A stretch of 64,000 nt of DNA from Cyclobacteriaceae bacterium (lineage in GTDB: Bacteria > Bacteroidota > Bacteroidia > Cytophagales > Cyclobacteriaceae), in contig JAFIEV010000052.1 of the NCBI GenBank assembly GCA_020832305.1, positions 52,108 to 116,107 on the forward strand, read 5' to 3'. The notes below the pieces were generated by a model. That model was not told the origin of the DNA. It made no database searches and saw only the letters and a list, made by a program, of their open reading frames with translations. Made by a program: the position numbers and the translations under genes. Below, one piece after another: positions 42,960 through 52,224 of the stretch; the first letter of the stretch is position 1; the number at the start of each line of letters is the position of its first letter.

Positions 42960-43883
42960 TTATGCGTTAATAAAATCCTTACTTCTTTTAAATATTTTAC
43001 CAGCAAGATCGTCTGAACGGAACCATGCAGCTGGGCTCTGACTGCTTTGAAGTATCCATGAATTTTCTGAACTATCAGTTTTATAGGCCTTTATTATCTT
43101 TTCAGTTCCATCTTCACGAAATTTCAACTGATAAAATGTGCCCTGAGCAGAGGATTCTGAAAAAGTATCATCAAAATCCTGGCTGTTAAGGTAATCAACA
43201 ACATTGAGATATTCTGCCACCGATGCAGAATCGGCGGGCATATCCCCGGAGTACCATTGGTCCCCCTTTCTGATAAGGCTAAAGGAACTGTCACCCGGAT
43301 ACTGAAATTCTACTGAATTTACCAATTCACGATTGAAACTCAGAAAAGTCTGATCTCTGAAGTCATTGATCTTTGTATTAAAAGATATACCCATAAAATT
43401 ATCGGCAGCATACACTTCATTATCATTTTGCAGGCGCACATAAGTAAAAAAGTTCTGCTGATCACGTACACCAAACCTGCCAATAATGAGATCGAGTGAT
43501 TTTTTTCTGCCTTCCATTACCTGCACCTCAACCCCTGATGTATCGGCATCGTATTCTTTCCATCTTGCCGGGTCCCGCGTTACCATTCGGGTGGGTTTTA
43601 TACGCATCAGGGTAGCCAGCGCTCCATTTATTGCACGGGGATTAGCGTCGGCCCAATTTTCATTTTCCAGTTTTACCTGCCATTTCCCTGAAGCTCTTTT
43701 CAAATCAACCAGTTTGCCTTCTTTTACGATTTTCAAGGCGCTCACTTTTGCTGTATCAATTTTCACCAACTCAGCCCTGTAATTTTTACTTCGGCTTTTT
43801 CCGCCAAAAAGCTGCAGCGCTGCATAAATCAGGGCCAGCAGGATCAGTAAAACAACCAGTTTGAAATTAGAAATACTTTTCAT
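42960..43883 (-). CDS. DUF4340 domain protein of the gld operon
   Basis: 307 residues. One N-terminal membrane helix (about 8-27), then a beta-rich periplasmic part with 'RASGKWQV', 'LDLIIGRFGVRDQQNFFTYV' and 'FRDQTFLSFNRELVNSVEFQ', the usual wording of DUF4340 proteins ('..R..LL.....V..I.'). DUF4340 proteins are regularly encoded next to GldG-type ABC components and probably form part of the same envelope complex. It starts 12 bp after the gldG stop. Confidence 0.8.
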   Translation of the reverse strand: MKSISNFKLVVLLILLALIYAALQLFGGKSRSKNYRAELVKIDTAKVSALKIVKEGKLVDLKRASGKWQVKLENENWADANPRAINGALATLMRIKPTRMVTRDPARWKEYDADTSGVEVQVMEGRKKSLDLIIGRFGVRDQQNFFTYVRLQNDNEVYAADNFMGISFNTKINDFRDQTFLSFNRELVNSVEFQYPGDSSFSLIRKGDQWYSGDMPADSASVAEYLNVVDYLNSQDFDDTFSESSAQGTFYQLKFREDGTEKIIKAYKTDSSENSWILQSSQSPAAWFRSDDLAGKIFKRSKDFINA

Positions 43884-43895
43884 TTTTCTATGGGT

Positions 43896-45413
43896 TTAGA
43901 AATTTCCTTGTATCCACTTGTTCTTTTTCTGTTGATTTCTATGCCTGCGGTACAAACCAACACCTAAAATAAATAAAATGGGTACAATCACATTTCCATA
44001 TTTGTACAGATTCTTTTTTGTTTCATCTATCTGTTCCAATGGTCGGTTGGTTACCCCTTTGGTGCGCAGGTTGATCAAACCGGTATCATCTGATAGCCAG
44101 TCAATGGCATTGGAGGCAAGGTTTACATTATCGGGATTAAGTTGCTGCCGCTGCTGGCCTTCCCCATTGACAGCAAATTTGCCGTTTGCAATCACAATCA
44201 TCCTTCCAGAGCCTGATCCTCCCAAGGGGCCTTCTGCTGCTATAGCTACGACCTGATTTGGCTCTTTGAAGTCTTTTTGCCCCCATTCCCTGTTTATATC
44301 TATGTAGGCCGGAACCGGCGCCAGACCCGAATATTCCGAACTGTATGCCAATGCTGAAATCTGTATGGCTGTATCCTGCACCATATGGGTTATATTGGCT
44401 GTAAAAGGAAGCAGCACCGATTCAAGCCCTTCGGTTACAGGATGTTCGGCAAAATTGCTGATCATGGGAAAGTAAGGGAATTCCACAGCGGTATTGAAGA
44501 CAAAAGGACCCTGTTGCTGCCGTACCGAAACACTGCCACAGGAAGCATCAATTACATAATTGTTATGCAGGGTTATACCTTTTTTACCCAGCCATTCCTT
44601 AACCCCTATGTCGGGACCTGAAGATAAAAACTGCTGATTTAAGTTGGCATCGAGGGTATTGTGGGCAATATACAGACTGCCGCCTTTTGAGAGATAGCGA
44701 TCCAACTTGGCAAAATGCTCTTCAGGAATGGTGTCGGCAGGATCAATCAAAACAATGGTTTTATACCAAAGCGGTATTTCTGCAGTATCTGGAATACTGT
44801 AGGGCTCAGGATCATAAAGAATGGAAAGCTGCTCCAGCAATTGAGCTGATGCATTCATGGGAGGTTCTCCGTTTCCCTGCAAAAATCCTATTTTTGGTTT
44901 GTCTTCGATCACCAGTTTTTTAATGGCCGTGGTAAGGGCATATTCCAGTCCGGCTCCTGGTGGAATAACGGGAATCACTTCTTTCTTTTCGCCCATATTC
45001 AGTACCGCCCCCATATAGGCACGCATTTGCTTGACCTGGTCTTTTTCACGCACATTTACCATCAGGGGTCCTATGCCCTCCTGCTGAGCCTGCTGTTCTG
45101 TCTCTTCACTTACATTGGGGTCAATAAATTCAAAAACGATTTGGCCGCCAGATCTCTTTTCATATTCCACCAGCATATCTTCCACATCTTTTCGGCTCTT
45201 GAGCAATTGGGGTGGCAGCTCTTTGGTAAAATGTGCCGTAATGGTTATAACATCATCGAGGTTTTTAAGAACTTCACGGGTGGCCTTGCTCAGTGTATAT
45301 CTTTTATCTGCGGTAAAATCAAGCCGCACCGATACTTTATATGCGATCAGATTGATCAGCAGCAGAATGCCCAGATAAAGAAATATTTGTAAAATCGCCT
45401 TATTCTTCTTCAT
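43896..45413 (-). CDS. gldG: Gliding motility-associated ABC transporter protein GldG
   Basis: 505 residues from the ATG at 45413 (a TTG four codons upstream is less likely). N-terminal TM helix ('AILQIFLYLGILLLINLIAY'), a long periplasmic ABC-associated region ('LDFTADKRYTLSKATREVLK', 'VIPPGAGLEYALTTAIKKLV', 'IGFLQGNGEPP') and a second TM near the C-terminus ('YGNVIVPILFILGVGLYRR'). In Flavobacterium johnsoniae GldA, GldF and GldG form an ABC transporter connected with gliding; its cargo is unknown and related bacteria can glide without it. Between gldF (12-bp gap) and the DUF4340 gene. Confidence 0.92.
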   Translation of the reverse strand: MKKNKAILQIFLYLGILLLINLIAYKVSVRLDFTADKRYTLSKATREVLKNLDDVITITAHFTKELPPQLLKSRKDVEDMLVEYEKRSGGQIVFEFIDPNVSEETEQQAQQEGIGPLMVNVREKDQVKQMRAYMGAVLNMGEKKEVIPVIPPGAGLEYALTTAIKKLVIEDKPKIGFLQGNGEPPMNASAQLLEQLSILYDPEPYSIPDTAEIPLWYKTIVLIDPADTIPEEHFAKLDRYLSKGGSLYIAHNTLDANLNQQFLSSGPDIGVKEWLGKKGITLHNNYVIDASCGSVSVRQQQGPFVFNTAVEFPYFPMISNFAEHPVTEGLESVLLPFTANITHMVQDTAIQISALAYSSEYSGLAPVPAYIDINREWGQKDFKEPNQVVAIAAEGPLGGSGSGRMIVIANGKFAVNGEGQQRQQLNPDNVNLASNAIDWLSDDTGLINLRTKGVTNRPLEQIDETKKNLYKYGNVIVPILFILGVGLYRRHRNQQKKNKWIQGNF

Positions 45414-45437
45414 GATCTTTTGCAATTAGAATGCTTT

Positions 45438-46163
45438 TTAATTTTGCCAGTTTCTTTTTGCCAGCATACTCTGGGATAGCAGCAGTCCTGCTGCAATAAT
45501 GGAAAGAAAATACACAATATCACGGCTGTCATAAACACCGCGCGACAAAGATTCAAAATGTGTGCGGGCACTCAGGTAATCAAATACTGCTCCCATGTTT
45601 CCACGCAGCCCACCCGCCATTACATCAAACAAAACATGGAAAAAAATGCCGATAAACAGTGAAATCAGAAAAGCCACAATCTGATTGTTGGTGGTGCTGC
45701 TGGCAAAGACGCCAATACTGATGTACATGGCACTGAGTAGCAATAAGCCTATATAACCTCCGATTACAGCGCCATGATCCACATTGCCGAGCCTTGCTAC
45801 ACTTACATAATAGCTAATGGTACACAAAAGCGCAATAGCTACTAACAGCAGACAGGCCAGAAATTTTCCGGTGACGATCTGCCAGTCGGTAATGGCCTTC
45901 GTGCTGAGCAACTCAATGGTACCCGCTTTTTTTTCTTCAGCTATGCTCCGCATGGTTATGGCAGGAATAAAAAAGAAAAGACTCCAGTAACTGGTAGCAA
46001 AAAACAATGACAGATCGGCCTGCCCAATTACAAAAATATTATTGCCAAACAGCCAGGTAAAAAAACCATTGAGCCCAAGAAAAACTATAATGATTACATA
46101 GGCTGTAAGCGAATCAAAAAATGTTCGCAATTCCCTTTTGGTGATGACCCAAATGCTTTTCAT
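45438..46163 (-). CDS. gldF: Gliding motility ABC transporter permease GldF
   Basis: 241 residues with six membrane helices, ABC-2 permease type. 'ITKRELRTFFDSLTAYVIII' at the start, 'MRSIAEEKKAGTIELLSTKA' (the conserved coupling region of this permease group) and 'GIFFHVLFDVMAGG' are visible. It would form the channel of the GldA-GldF-GldG transporter. Lies 26 bp after gldA. Confidence 0.92.
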   Translation of the reverse strand: MKSIWVITKRELRTFFDSLTAYVIIIVFLGLNGFFTWLFGNNIFVIGQADLSLFFATSYWSLFFFIPAITMRSIAEEKKAGTIELLSTKAITDWQIVTGKFLACLLLVAIALLCTISYYVSVARLGNVDHGAVIGGYIGLLLLSAMYISIGVFASSTTNNQIVAFLISLFIGIFFHVLFDVMAGGLRGNMGAVFDYLSARTHFESLSRGVYDSRDIVYFLSIIAAGLLLSQSMLAKRNWQN

Positions 46164-46189
46164 ATCTATAAGGTAATTTTTTCGACAAA

Positions 46190-47116
46190 TTAATTAGTCA
46201 ATTCTCTGAACACATCTTCCAAACGTGTCTCAATTCCGGTCATTTCCAGCAGATACCATTGATTCTTAACGCATAGGTCAAATATGTCTTTCCGCGATGA
46301 AACATCCGGCTTACTTTGTACCTGCAGAAATCCGGGTCTCTCTTTAATCGCTTTTACGGTTTCAACCCCGGGAAGCCCACGTATCGCCTTTTCTATCGTG
46401 GTAATATCTGCTCCTTCTATCATAATGTTGACCAGCTCCTGGCCACTCGCCTGTTTTCGCAGCGTTTCTGAACTGCCATCAGCGACAATTTTTCCCCGGT
46501 TAATGATAAGTATACGGTCGCAGGTCGCTTCTACCTCTGAAAGGATATGTGAACTGAGGATTACGGTTTTTTCTTTACCAAGCTCCTTGATAAGCTTTCT
46601 GATTTCCACAATCTGATTTGGGTCAAGCCCGGTGGTGGGCTCATCAAGGATCAAAACTTCAGGATCGTGGATCATAGCCTGTGCCAAACCAACCCTTTGT
46701 CTGTAGCCCTTGGAAAGTTCACCGATTTTTTTGTGCCTTTCGACATTCAGACCACACATGTCGATCATATTTCTAATACGACCGGGAACTGCAGCCTTTT
46801 CAACCCCCTGTATATCAGCACAAAATTTAAGATAATCAATGATCGCCATTTCTGTATACAGTGGATTGTTCTCAGGCAGATAGCCGATTTTTTTCTTAAT
46901 AAGCTGAGGATCCTGATCGGCCCTTAATTCATCGAGCATTATTTTACCGGAGGTAGCCGCCATGTAGCAGCAAATCATTTTCATGGTGGTGCTCTTTCCG
47001 GCGCCATTGGGACCGAGAAAACCTACCACTTCACCTGTTTTTATGGTAAATGAAATATCATCCACCGCTTTTTGGTCTCCGTAAACTTTTGTCAGATTTT
47101 CTACCTTTATTGCCAT
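46190..47116 (-). CDS. gldA: Gliding motility ABC transporter ATPase GldA
   Basis: 308 residues from the ATG at 47116; a TTG seven codons upstream is the other option. Complete ABC ATPase: Walker A 'GPNGAGKSTT', Q-loop 'YLPENNPLY', signature 'ELSKGYRQRVGLAQA' (LSKGYRQR in place of LSGGQ, as usual for GldA), Walker B 'VLILDEPTTGLD' and H-loop 'SSHIL'. The C-terminal 80 residues ('GIETRLEDVFRELT') are the typical ABC-2 extension. First gene of the four-gene operon. Confidence 0.93.
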   Translation of the reverse strand: MAIKVENLTKVYGDQKAVDDISFTIKTGEVVGFLGPNGAGKSTTMKMICCYMAATSGKIMLDELRADQDPQLIKKKIGYLPENNPLYTEMAIIDYLKFCADIQGVEKAAVPGRIRNMIDMCGLNVERHKKIGELSKGYRQRVGLAQAMIHDPEVLILDEPTTGLDPNQIVEIRKLIKELGKEKTVILSSHILSEVEATCDRILIINRGKIVADGSSETLRKQASGQELVNIMIEGADITTIEKAIRGLPGVETVKAIKERPGFLQVQSKPDVSSRKDIFDLCVKNQWYLLEMTGIETRLEDVFRELTN

Positions 47117-47134
47117 ATCTGAAAAATTTGACCG

Positions 47135-47165
47135 CAATTTTAATAATGCCCGGCCGTTTTGTCAA
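47135..47165 (-). promoter_or_regulatory. Possible promoter of gldA-gldF-gldG
   Basis: Minus strand TTG (47165-47163), a 20-bp spacer and TAAAATTG (47142-47135), one base off TAnnTTTG, 19 bp before the gldA ATG. Confidence 0.45.
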
Positions 47166-47246
47166 GTAAAACCAAAACTGGCATTGAGGCATATTAAAAA
47201 TTTTGCATCTTCAACCTAAATAATTAATTAAAATCTCATCTGCGAA

Positions 47247-50200
47247 TTATCTCACAACCTTCTCGCGATAGACCCCCTGACCTGTCTGACATACAATTAT
47301 ATAACTGCCGGGAATAAGTTTATCGCCATTGAGCTCAAAAGTGTGTTTTCCAGCTTTCAGGATCCCGGAAAATATAGTTTTTAATTTTTTACCACTTAGG
47401 TCAAAAATGCTGAGTTCAGAAATTTCTTCTGTCTCCATTGTCAGATGTATGGCCGCATTGTGCTGAAAAGGATTGGGTACCACCTGCAGTATTGAGCCGG
47501 CATTATCCCTCTGGCGGAGTGAAGTGATAACAGACTGGAAGGAAGCCACGTGCGACCATTCACCATTAATACTTTCATTCACTGCCCTTACACGAATGTA
47601 ATACAGCTTTCCCGCTTGTATCTGAGAAAATTTATAATGGGTTTCGGCGCCGGTTTTTTCATTGATAAAAAGCTGCTGAAAATCAATGTCCCCTGCCAAT
47701 TGAATTTCATAAGACTGTGCCCTGTCGGCTTCAGACCAACTAACCTCAATGGCTTCATTTGCATCAGAATGAATTTGTTGTATCTGAATTTCAGGAACTC
47801 CCGGATTAGCTGCCAGCATAATATCATCTAAACGGATACGCGCCCTGGGTCCTGATTGTATCCCGGTATGATGGTAACGCCAAAGCAATTGTATGTAAGG
47901 TTGATTAACCAGTACTGCAGGCAGGGTAAATGGTCCCATAGATTGCTCATGACCATCTTCACCGTTTATGTAGGTGGTATTGCTGAGTGTCTGAAAGATG
48001 CCTGTATACCCCAATCGGTATTGCAGGCTCAATCCGTATATTCTTGAATTTTTCAGCAATGTGGCAGCGAGCCATTCAGCCTGTATTTCCTGAAGACCTT
48101 CGGTATTCAGGGCCAGTAAAGCGCCACCCAAATCTCTGCCTCTCCCTGTATTAATAAATGCAATGCCCTCATCTTCAAGCCCGTTTATACGTGTTCTGGA
48201 TGTGTTTCTGTAAGGAAACCCAACATTCTCCAAATCAGCTGCTGCATATTCACTCTCCGGAATAGAATATGCATGGCGCAATGAATCATCTATATCAGGG
48301 TCATTGAGATCGCTCTGCAAAAAGATCATATATTCAGGAAAAGACATCTCAGGTGCATCGGGGTCCCAATAATCAAAATAAAAATTCTCTTTTGCCAGCA
48401 AATGTGGTTTTGGATACACCAGGAGCCGGAAACTCGTTTCTACAGGTGCATTTACTCCATCATCAGCCCTGAGGCTTATCTGGGTCTCTCCCCTTTTGCG
48501 TCCTTTGACAGAAAGTCTTTCTCCCTGTATTTCCACATCGGCGATAGCACTGTTTGACTGGTATACGGTGAAGATCATCATTTCTTTCTCCGGGTCTTCA
48601 AAGACCAGGGCAGGGAATAAGATCAGCTCGTCCCCATCTTCAATTGTTTGTTTATCTCCCGGCGCAGCTATAAGTACCGGCGGCAGGTTTACTTTATCAT
48701 CAGGTATACCTTTAAAGGTAATGTTGTCGAGTCGATTGTTCCCTGCCGTGCCGCCCTCTCCCTGGGCAAAAGTTATTCGCAGGCTGAAAAGCGGGTTGTC
48801 ATTTACAACCACATCATCTGAAAAATCGAGGCTAATCACCACAGGATTATCATTATTGACAGTAATTTGTGCTTTTTCTATGAAATGTATGCCATCAGTT
48901 GAGTATTCTATAATTTGAAGTCCTGCTCCCTGTCCAGACCGTCGGGTTTCGAATTGCATTAAAACAGATGAAAAATTCACAGTAGGTACTTCCAGCTTCA
49001 ATGTAACACCCAATGGATTGTTTATCCTTAAATGACTACCCGCTAAATTCTCAAATTGAGCGTTTTCAGCCACAAACCCCTGACCTGTTCCCAGGGTCAC
49101 CTCTGCATTTCCTGCTTCGGGCAGTTCTACTTCCAGCGTCGCTTCATACAGGGTATAAAAAGCTTTAAGCGGCTCATCGGACTGATTGAAATTCCAATAA
49201 TGAATAAGTTCCATACCGGGACCTGCCTTTCGAAATACCGCTTTGAGTTTCAGGTCTGATTCAGGCAACAATTCTATGCGGTCGGCTTCTGAGACGAAAT
49301 CTTCACCTTCCCATCGAAGGAACTCATAACCAGGGTTTGGCAATGCCTCAAGTACGAGTGGAAGCCCCTTGAAGTAAGTCCCGGACCAGGGATAGGGCAT
49401 CTCAGATATGCCTGTTGTACGGCCCTGAAGTTCAAGCGAATTTACTTTTACCATACCATGCCTGGGATGGGAAATTTCAACCCTTAGCAAATAATCCTGC
49501 CCCAGATTAAAATGACTCCTGAGATGTTCCTTTACAGGAGCCTGTCGGTTTTCAGCAAAGGATTTCATTACCATCACCTGGTTTTTCCAATTGTTTACAC
49601 TTCCAATGACATTCCAGCGCTGTATATGCCGCAAAATTTCAGGTTCCAGTTTTTTTTCCATCCGTTGAATTACCTCAAGCAAGGGTTCAGGCTTGAGGGC
49701 TGAATTCAACTGATCGTTGAAGCGACTCACAAATGCATTGTTGAATTCCTGATTTTCTGTAAGTTTTCTGAACAGGAAAGTCGACCAGGCCGGATTCGGC
49801 CAGTCATTACTCACATTTTGCTGCAAAAACTCCAGCATATTAAAAGAAACATTGTCTGGATCGTACAGACCAAAGCCAAAATCTGTATCAAACAACATCC
49901 AGCGCCAACGGCCATCCTGCCCTTTTGGGGCATTTGGTTTATAATCTGTTCTGTACCGCCAAAATTGAACATTGTTACCCGGCCAATCTGTATTTGCAAT
50001 AAAAACCTGAGCAATGAGATAGTCGATATAGTTTTCTACATCCATTTGCGTCTTTAGGTAGGCATAATGCTGCGTCTCTGTTAATCCGTTCTCTTCAATG
50101 TATTGCAGCATTTGACGGTAATGGGTATTATCGCCTTCAACAATCCCTCCATTATTATCCAGGAGGTCTATGAGTTCATCATCTACTCCGTAATTTTGTG

Positions 50201-52196
50201 CAATAAAGTATTTATCGATTCTCTCCCGGATATTGTGTATACCCCAATATTCGCCATTGAGAAATACGATAGCAGGTTCAGAAGCCTGAGTGTCGAAATC
50301 GAGATGCTGCATCATTTCCTGTATGGCTGCATCTCGTAACATAGTGTAGTAAAAATCATTTCCTGAATTTCGAAGTAATAGACGCCGGAAGCTGCTGTAG
50401 GGTCGATGGGCAAAAAAAGGATGGTCAATGGTATTCTTTCCATATTCGTTTCTTGCCAACAAACGGAGGCTTTTCATAGGATGCTCCCTTGACCAGCCAC
50501 CGTGTATTCTAAAACCTATTTCCTGCGTAAATGACTGATGACCCGCTGGTTCATACAATTCTATATGACCCCTGATCTCCCAGTCCATACCCCTTTGATG
50601 ATAGTTGGCCGGGCTTCCACCATTGGCTTGTGCAGAAGGATTGCTGTTTCGCCAGTCTTCAAAAAATTTTCCAGCTGTGTAAATGCCTTTTTCGAATTCA
50701 AAAAGTTCAGCTTCAGATGCACTGACCGATATCACAGGCAAGGTATAGGGGTTGGCAGTCTGAGGGTTGACAAAAAAGGTGTGAGAAACCACATCGCTGC
50801 TTAATGCCCCTTCTTTGATAACCCTTGCCTTTACTACTGTAGCTTTATTTATGGCTTGAGAAGGAAAGTAAAAAGGGTTATGATGAAAGGTTGAAGAAAT
50901 ATTGGCAACCTGATTTGCCATCGGTGAACGATCCTGAATGTTCAATGGCATCTCATACACCAATGTCCGGACAGATCTCTCCAATAATGGGCCGGAAGTT
51001 TGATTTTGATTTTGACGGTAGCTGTTTTTATACTGATAGGTTTTGCTTCCCGGATTTTCAGGATCGGGAGTAGAACCATCCAGCGTATATAAAATAATAG
51101 CGTCTTCATGCTGTGTATTCAGGCTAAGCTGAAAGCCCGATCCGTAAAAGCCTCCTGTGTGTGAAAAAACAGGCGGTTGAAGCAGTACCTCATATGCTGT
51201 GCTATTTTGATTTGATGTGCCGGGGGTAGGTTCCTTGAAATATCTGAGGGTTGTCGTACCATCAGGCCATCGACCGAAAGAAAGGTCAGTAGGTATAGAA
51301 ACAGGGGCCATTTCATCGATAACGTTGCCACTTACATCGGTTAACAGCAGTTCCTCCCCTGCACTGCTGATGCTGAAATTGGTATGCAGTTCTGTCGCTT
51401 TCCAAAAAATATGTTCTGCTGACATAGGTGCTTCGAGGGAGCCATCAGGTAGTTGCCAGGCAATAGCCAGGTTATCGCCTCCCTGGCCCTCCTTCATAAT
51501 TGCCTTGATATAGTAATACTTACCTTCTTCCAAAAAAATGGGTTCCGATTGTTGTACAGGATATTTATTCCACTCCCGCTGCTGCGTCCATCCGGGCACC
51601 TCAGCAATCTTAAGCAGGTTTTCATCGCTGTCATTTTCACTGATCCACAATTCTCCATTGTCATCACTGGCTATCCAAAATATATAATTACCGGTTAATG
51701 GGGCCTTCAGAAGTCCGAACATTCTTTGTCCATAGTTATCCGCGATATTGGATGGCGCTTCAAACAAATGGCTTACCATCTGCCTTTGATCGGGCTTTTC
51801 AGGATAATCAGGATGATTGACAAGATGGTTAACTGAAGTGCCTGGGATATTGAAAAACACTTCCCTAACAATGCCCTTTCTGAGCGCTCCAGGCTCAGGT
51901 CGTCGGTCTTTGCCAGAAGCCCAAACGAGTAAATATTCCCCTGGCTGCATGATACAATCAGGAAACGTCCATTTATAGGGGAGATTGATATTGTCTGATA
52001 AACCAAAATCCCGAAGCTGAACAGGAACCACATCAGAATTGTACAATTCAATCCAGTCAGCATAGTCTCCATCTTCATCGGTGAGTGTGCCTGCGTTTGA
52101 TGCCATAATTTCATTTATTCTGATCAATTGGCCGTACACCGGAAAAAACCATTGTCCCAAAAAAAGTAGTACAATTAAACAACAGCTTTTCTTCAT
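47247..52196 (-). CDS. Large secreted CotH-kinase protein with lamin-tail, PA14 and T9SS sorting domain
   Basis: 1649 residues from the ATG at 52196; another ATG at 52223, one base after the kinase stop, adds nine residues. Signal peptide 'LIVLLFLGQWFFPVYGQ'. Lamin-tail domain (about 27-110, 'INEIMASNAGTLTDEDGDYA'), PA14/GLEYA-like lectin (about 155-265, 'WIASDDNGELWISENDSDEN'), chitobiase/HEX C-like segment ('ILYTLDGSTPDPENPG'), CotH kinase (about 545-910; 'EYWGIHNIRERIDKYF', 'LFDTDFGFGLYD'), beta domains, an Fn3 domain and a type-A T9SS sorting signal ('LQVVPNPFQHNAAIHL', 'PGSYIIVCQTGQGVYREKVV'). CotH phosphorylates secreted proteins in Bacillus. It should be attached to, or released from, the cell surface. 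Confidence 0.88.
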   Translation of the reverse strand: MKKSCCLIVLLFLGQWFFPVYGQLIRINEIMASNAGTLTDEDGDYADWIELYNSDVVPVQLRDFGLSDNINLPYKWTFPDCIMQPGEYLLVWASGKDRRPEPGALRKGIVREVFFNIPGTSVNHLVNHPDYPEKPDQRQMVSHLFEAPSNIADNYGQRMFGLLKAPLTGNYIFWIASDDNGELWISENDSDENLLKIAEVPGWTQQREWNKYPVQQSEPIFLEEGKYYYIKAIMKEGQGGDNLAIAWQLPDGSLEAPMSAEHIFWKATELHTNFSISSAGEELLLTDVSGNVIDEMAPVSIPTDLSFGRWPDGTTTLRYFKEPTPGTSNQNSTAYEVLLQPPVFSHTGGFYGSGFQLSLNTQHEDAIILYTLDGSTPDPENPGSKTYQYKNSYRQNQNQTSGPLLERSVRTLVYEMPLNIQDRSPMANQVANISSTFHHNPFYFPSQAINKATVVKARVIKEGALSSDVVSHTFFVNPQTANPYTLPVISVSASEAELFEFEKGIYTAGKFFEDWRNSNPSAQANGGSPANYHQRGMDWEIRGHIELYEPAGHQSFTQEIGFRIHGGWSREHPMKSLRLLARNEYGKNTIDHPFFAHRPYSSFRRLLLRNSGNDFYYTMLRDAAIQEMMQHLDFDTQASEPAIVFLNGEYWGIHNIRERIDKYFIAQNYGVDDELIDLLDNNGGIVEGDNTHYRQMLQYIEENGLTETQHYAYLKTQMDVENYIDYLIAQVFIANTDWPGNNVQFWRYRTDYKPNAPKGQDGRWRWMLFDTDFGFGLYDPDNVSFNMLEFLQQNVSNDWPNPAWSTFLFRKLTENQEFNNAFVSRFNDQLNSALKPEPLLEVIQRMEKKLEPEILRHIQRWNVIGSVNNWKNQVMVMKSFAENRQAPVKEHLRSHFNLGQDYLLRVEISHPRHGMVKVNSLELQGRTTGISEMPYPWSGTYFKGLPLVLEALPNPGYEFLRWEGEDFVSEADRIELLPESDLKLKAVFRKAGPGMELIHYWNFNQSDEPLKAFYTLYEATLEVELPEAGNAEVTLGTGQGFVAENAQFENLAGSHLRINNPLGVTLKLEVPTVNFSSVLMQFETRRSGQGAGLQIIEYSTDGIHFIEKAQITVNNDNPVVISLDFSDDVVVNDNPLFSLRITFAQGEGGTAGNNRLDNITFKGIPDDKVNLPPVLIAAPGDKQTIEDGDELILFPALVFEDPEKEMMIFTVYQSNSAIADVEIQGERLSVKGRKRGETQISLRADDGVNAPVETSFRLLVYPKPHLLAKENFYFDYWDPDAPEMSFPEYMIFLQSDLNDPDIDDSLRHAYSIPESEYAAADLENVGFPYRNTSRTRINGLEDEGIAFINTGRGRDLGGALLALNTEGLQEIQAEWLAATLLKNSRIYGLSLQYRLGYTGIFQTLSNTTYINGEDGHEQSMGPFTLPAVLVNQPYIQLLWRYHHTGIQSGPRARIRLDDIMLAANPGVPEIQIQQIHSDANEAIEVSWSEADRAQSYEIQLAGDIDFQQLFINEKTGAETHYKFSQIQAGKLYYIRVRAVNESINGEWSHVASFQSVITSLRQRDNAGSILQVVPNPFQHNAAIHLTMETEEISELSIFDLSGKKLKTIFSGILKAGKHTFELNGDKLIPGSYIIVCQTGQGVYREKVVR

Positions 52197-52224
52197 GAAG
52201 TTTACAGAATTTAGCACATCCATT

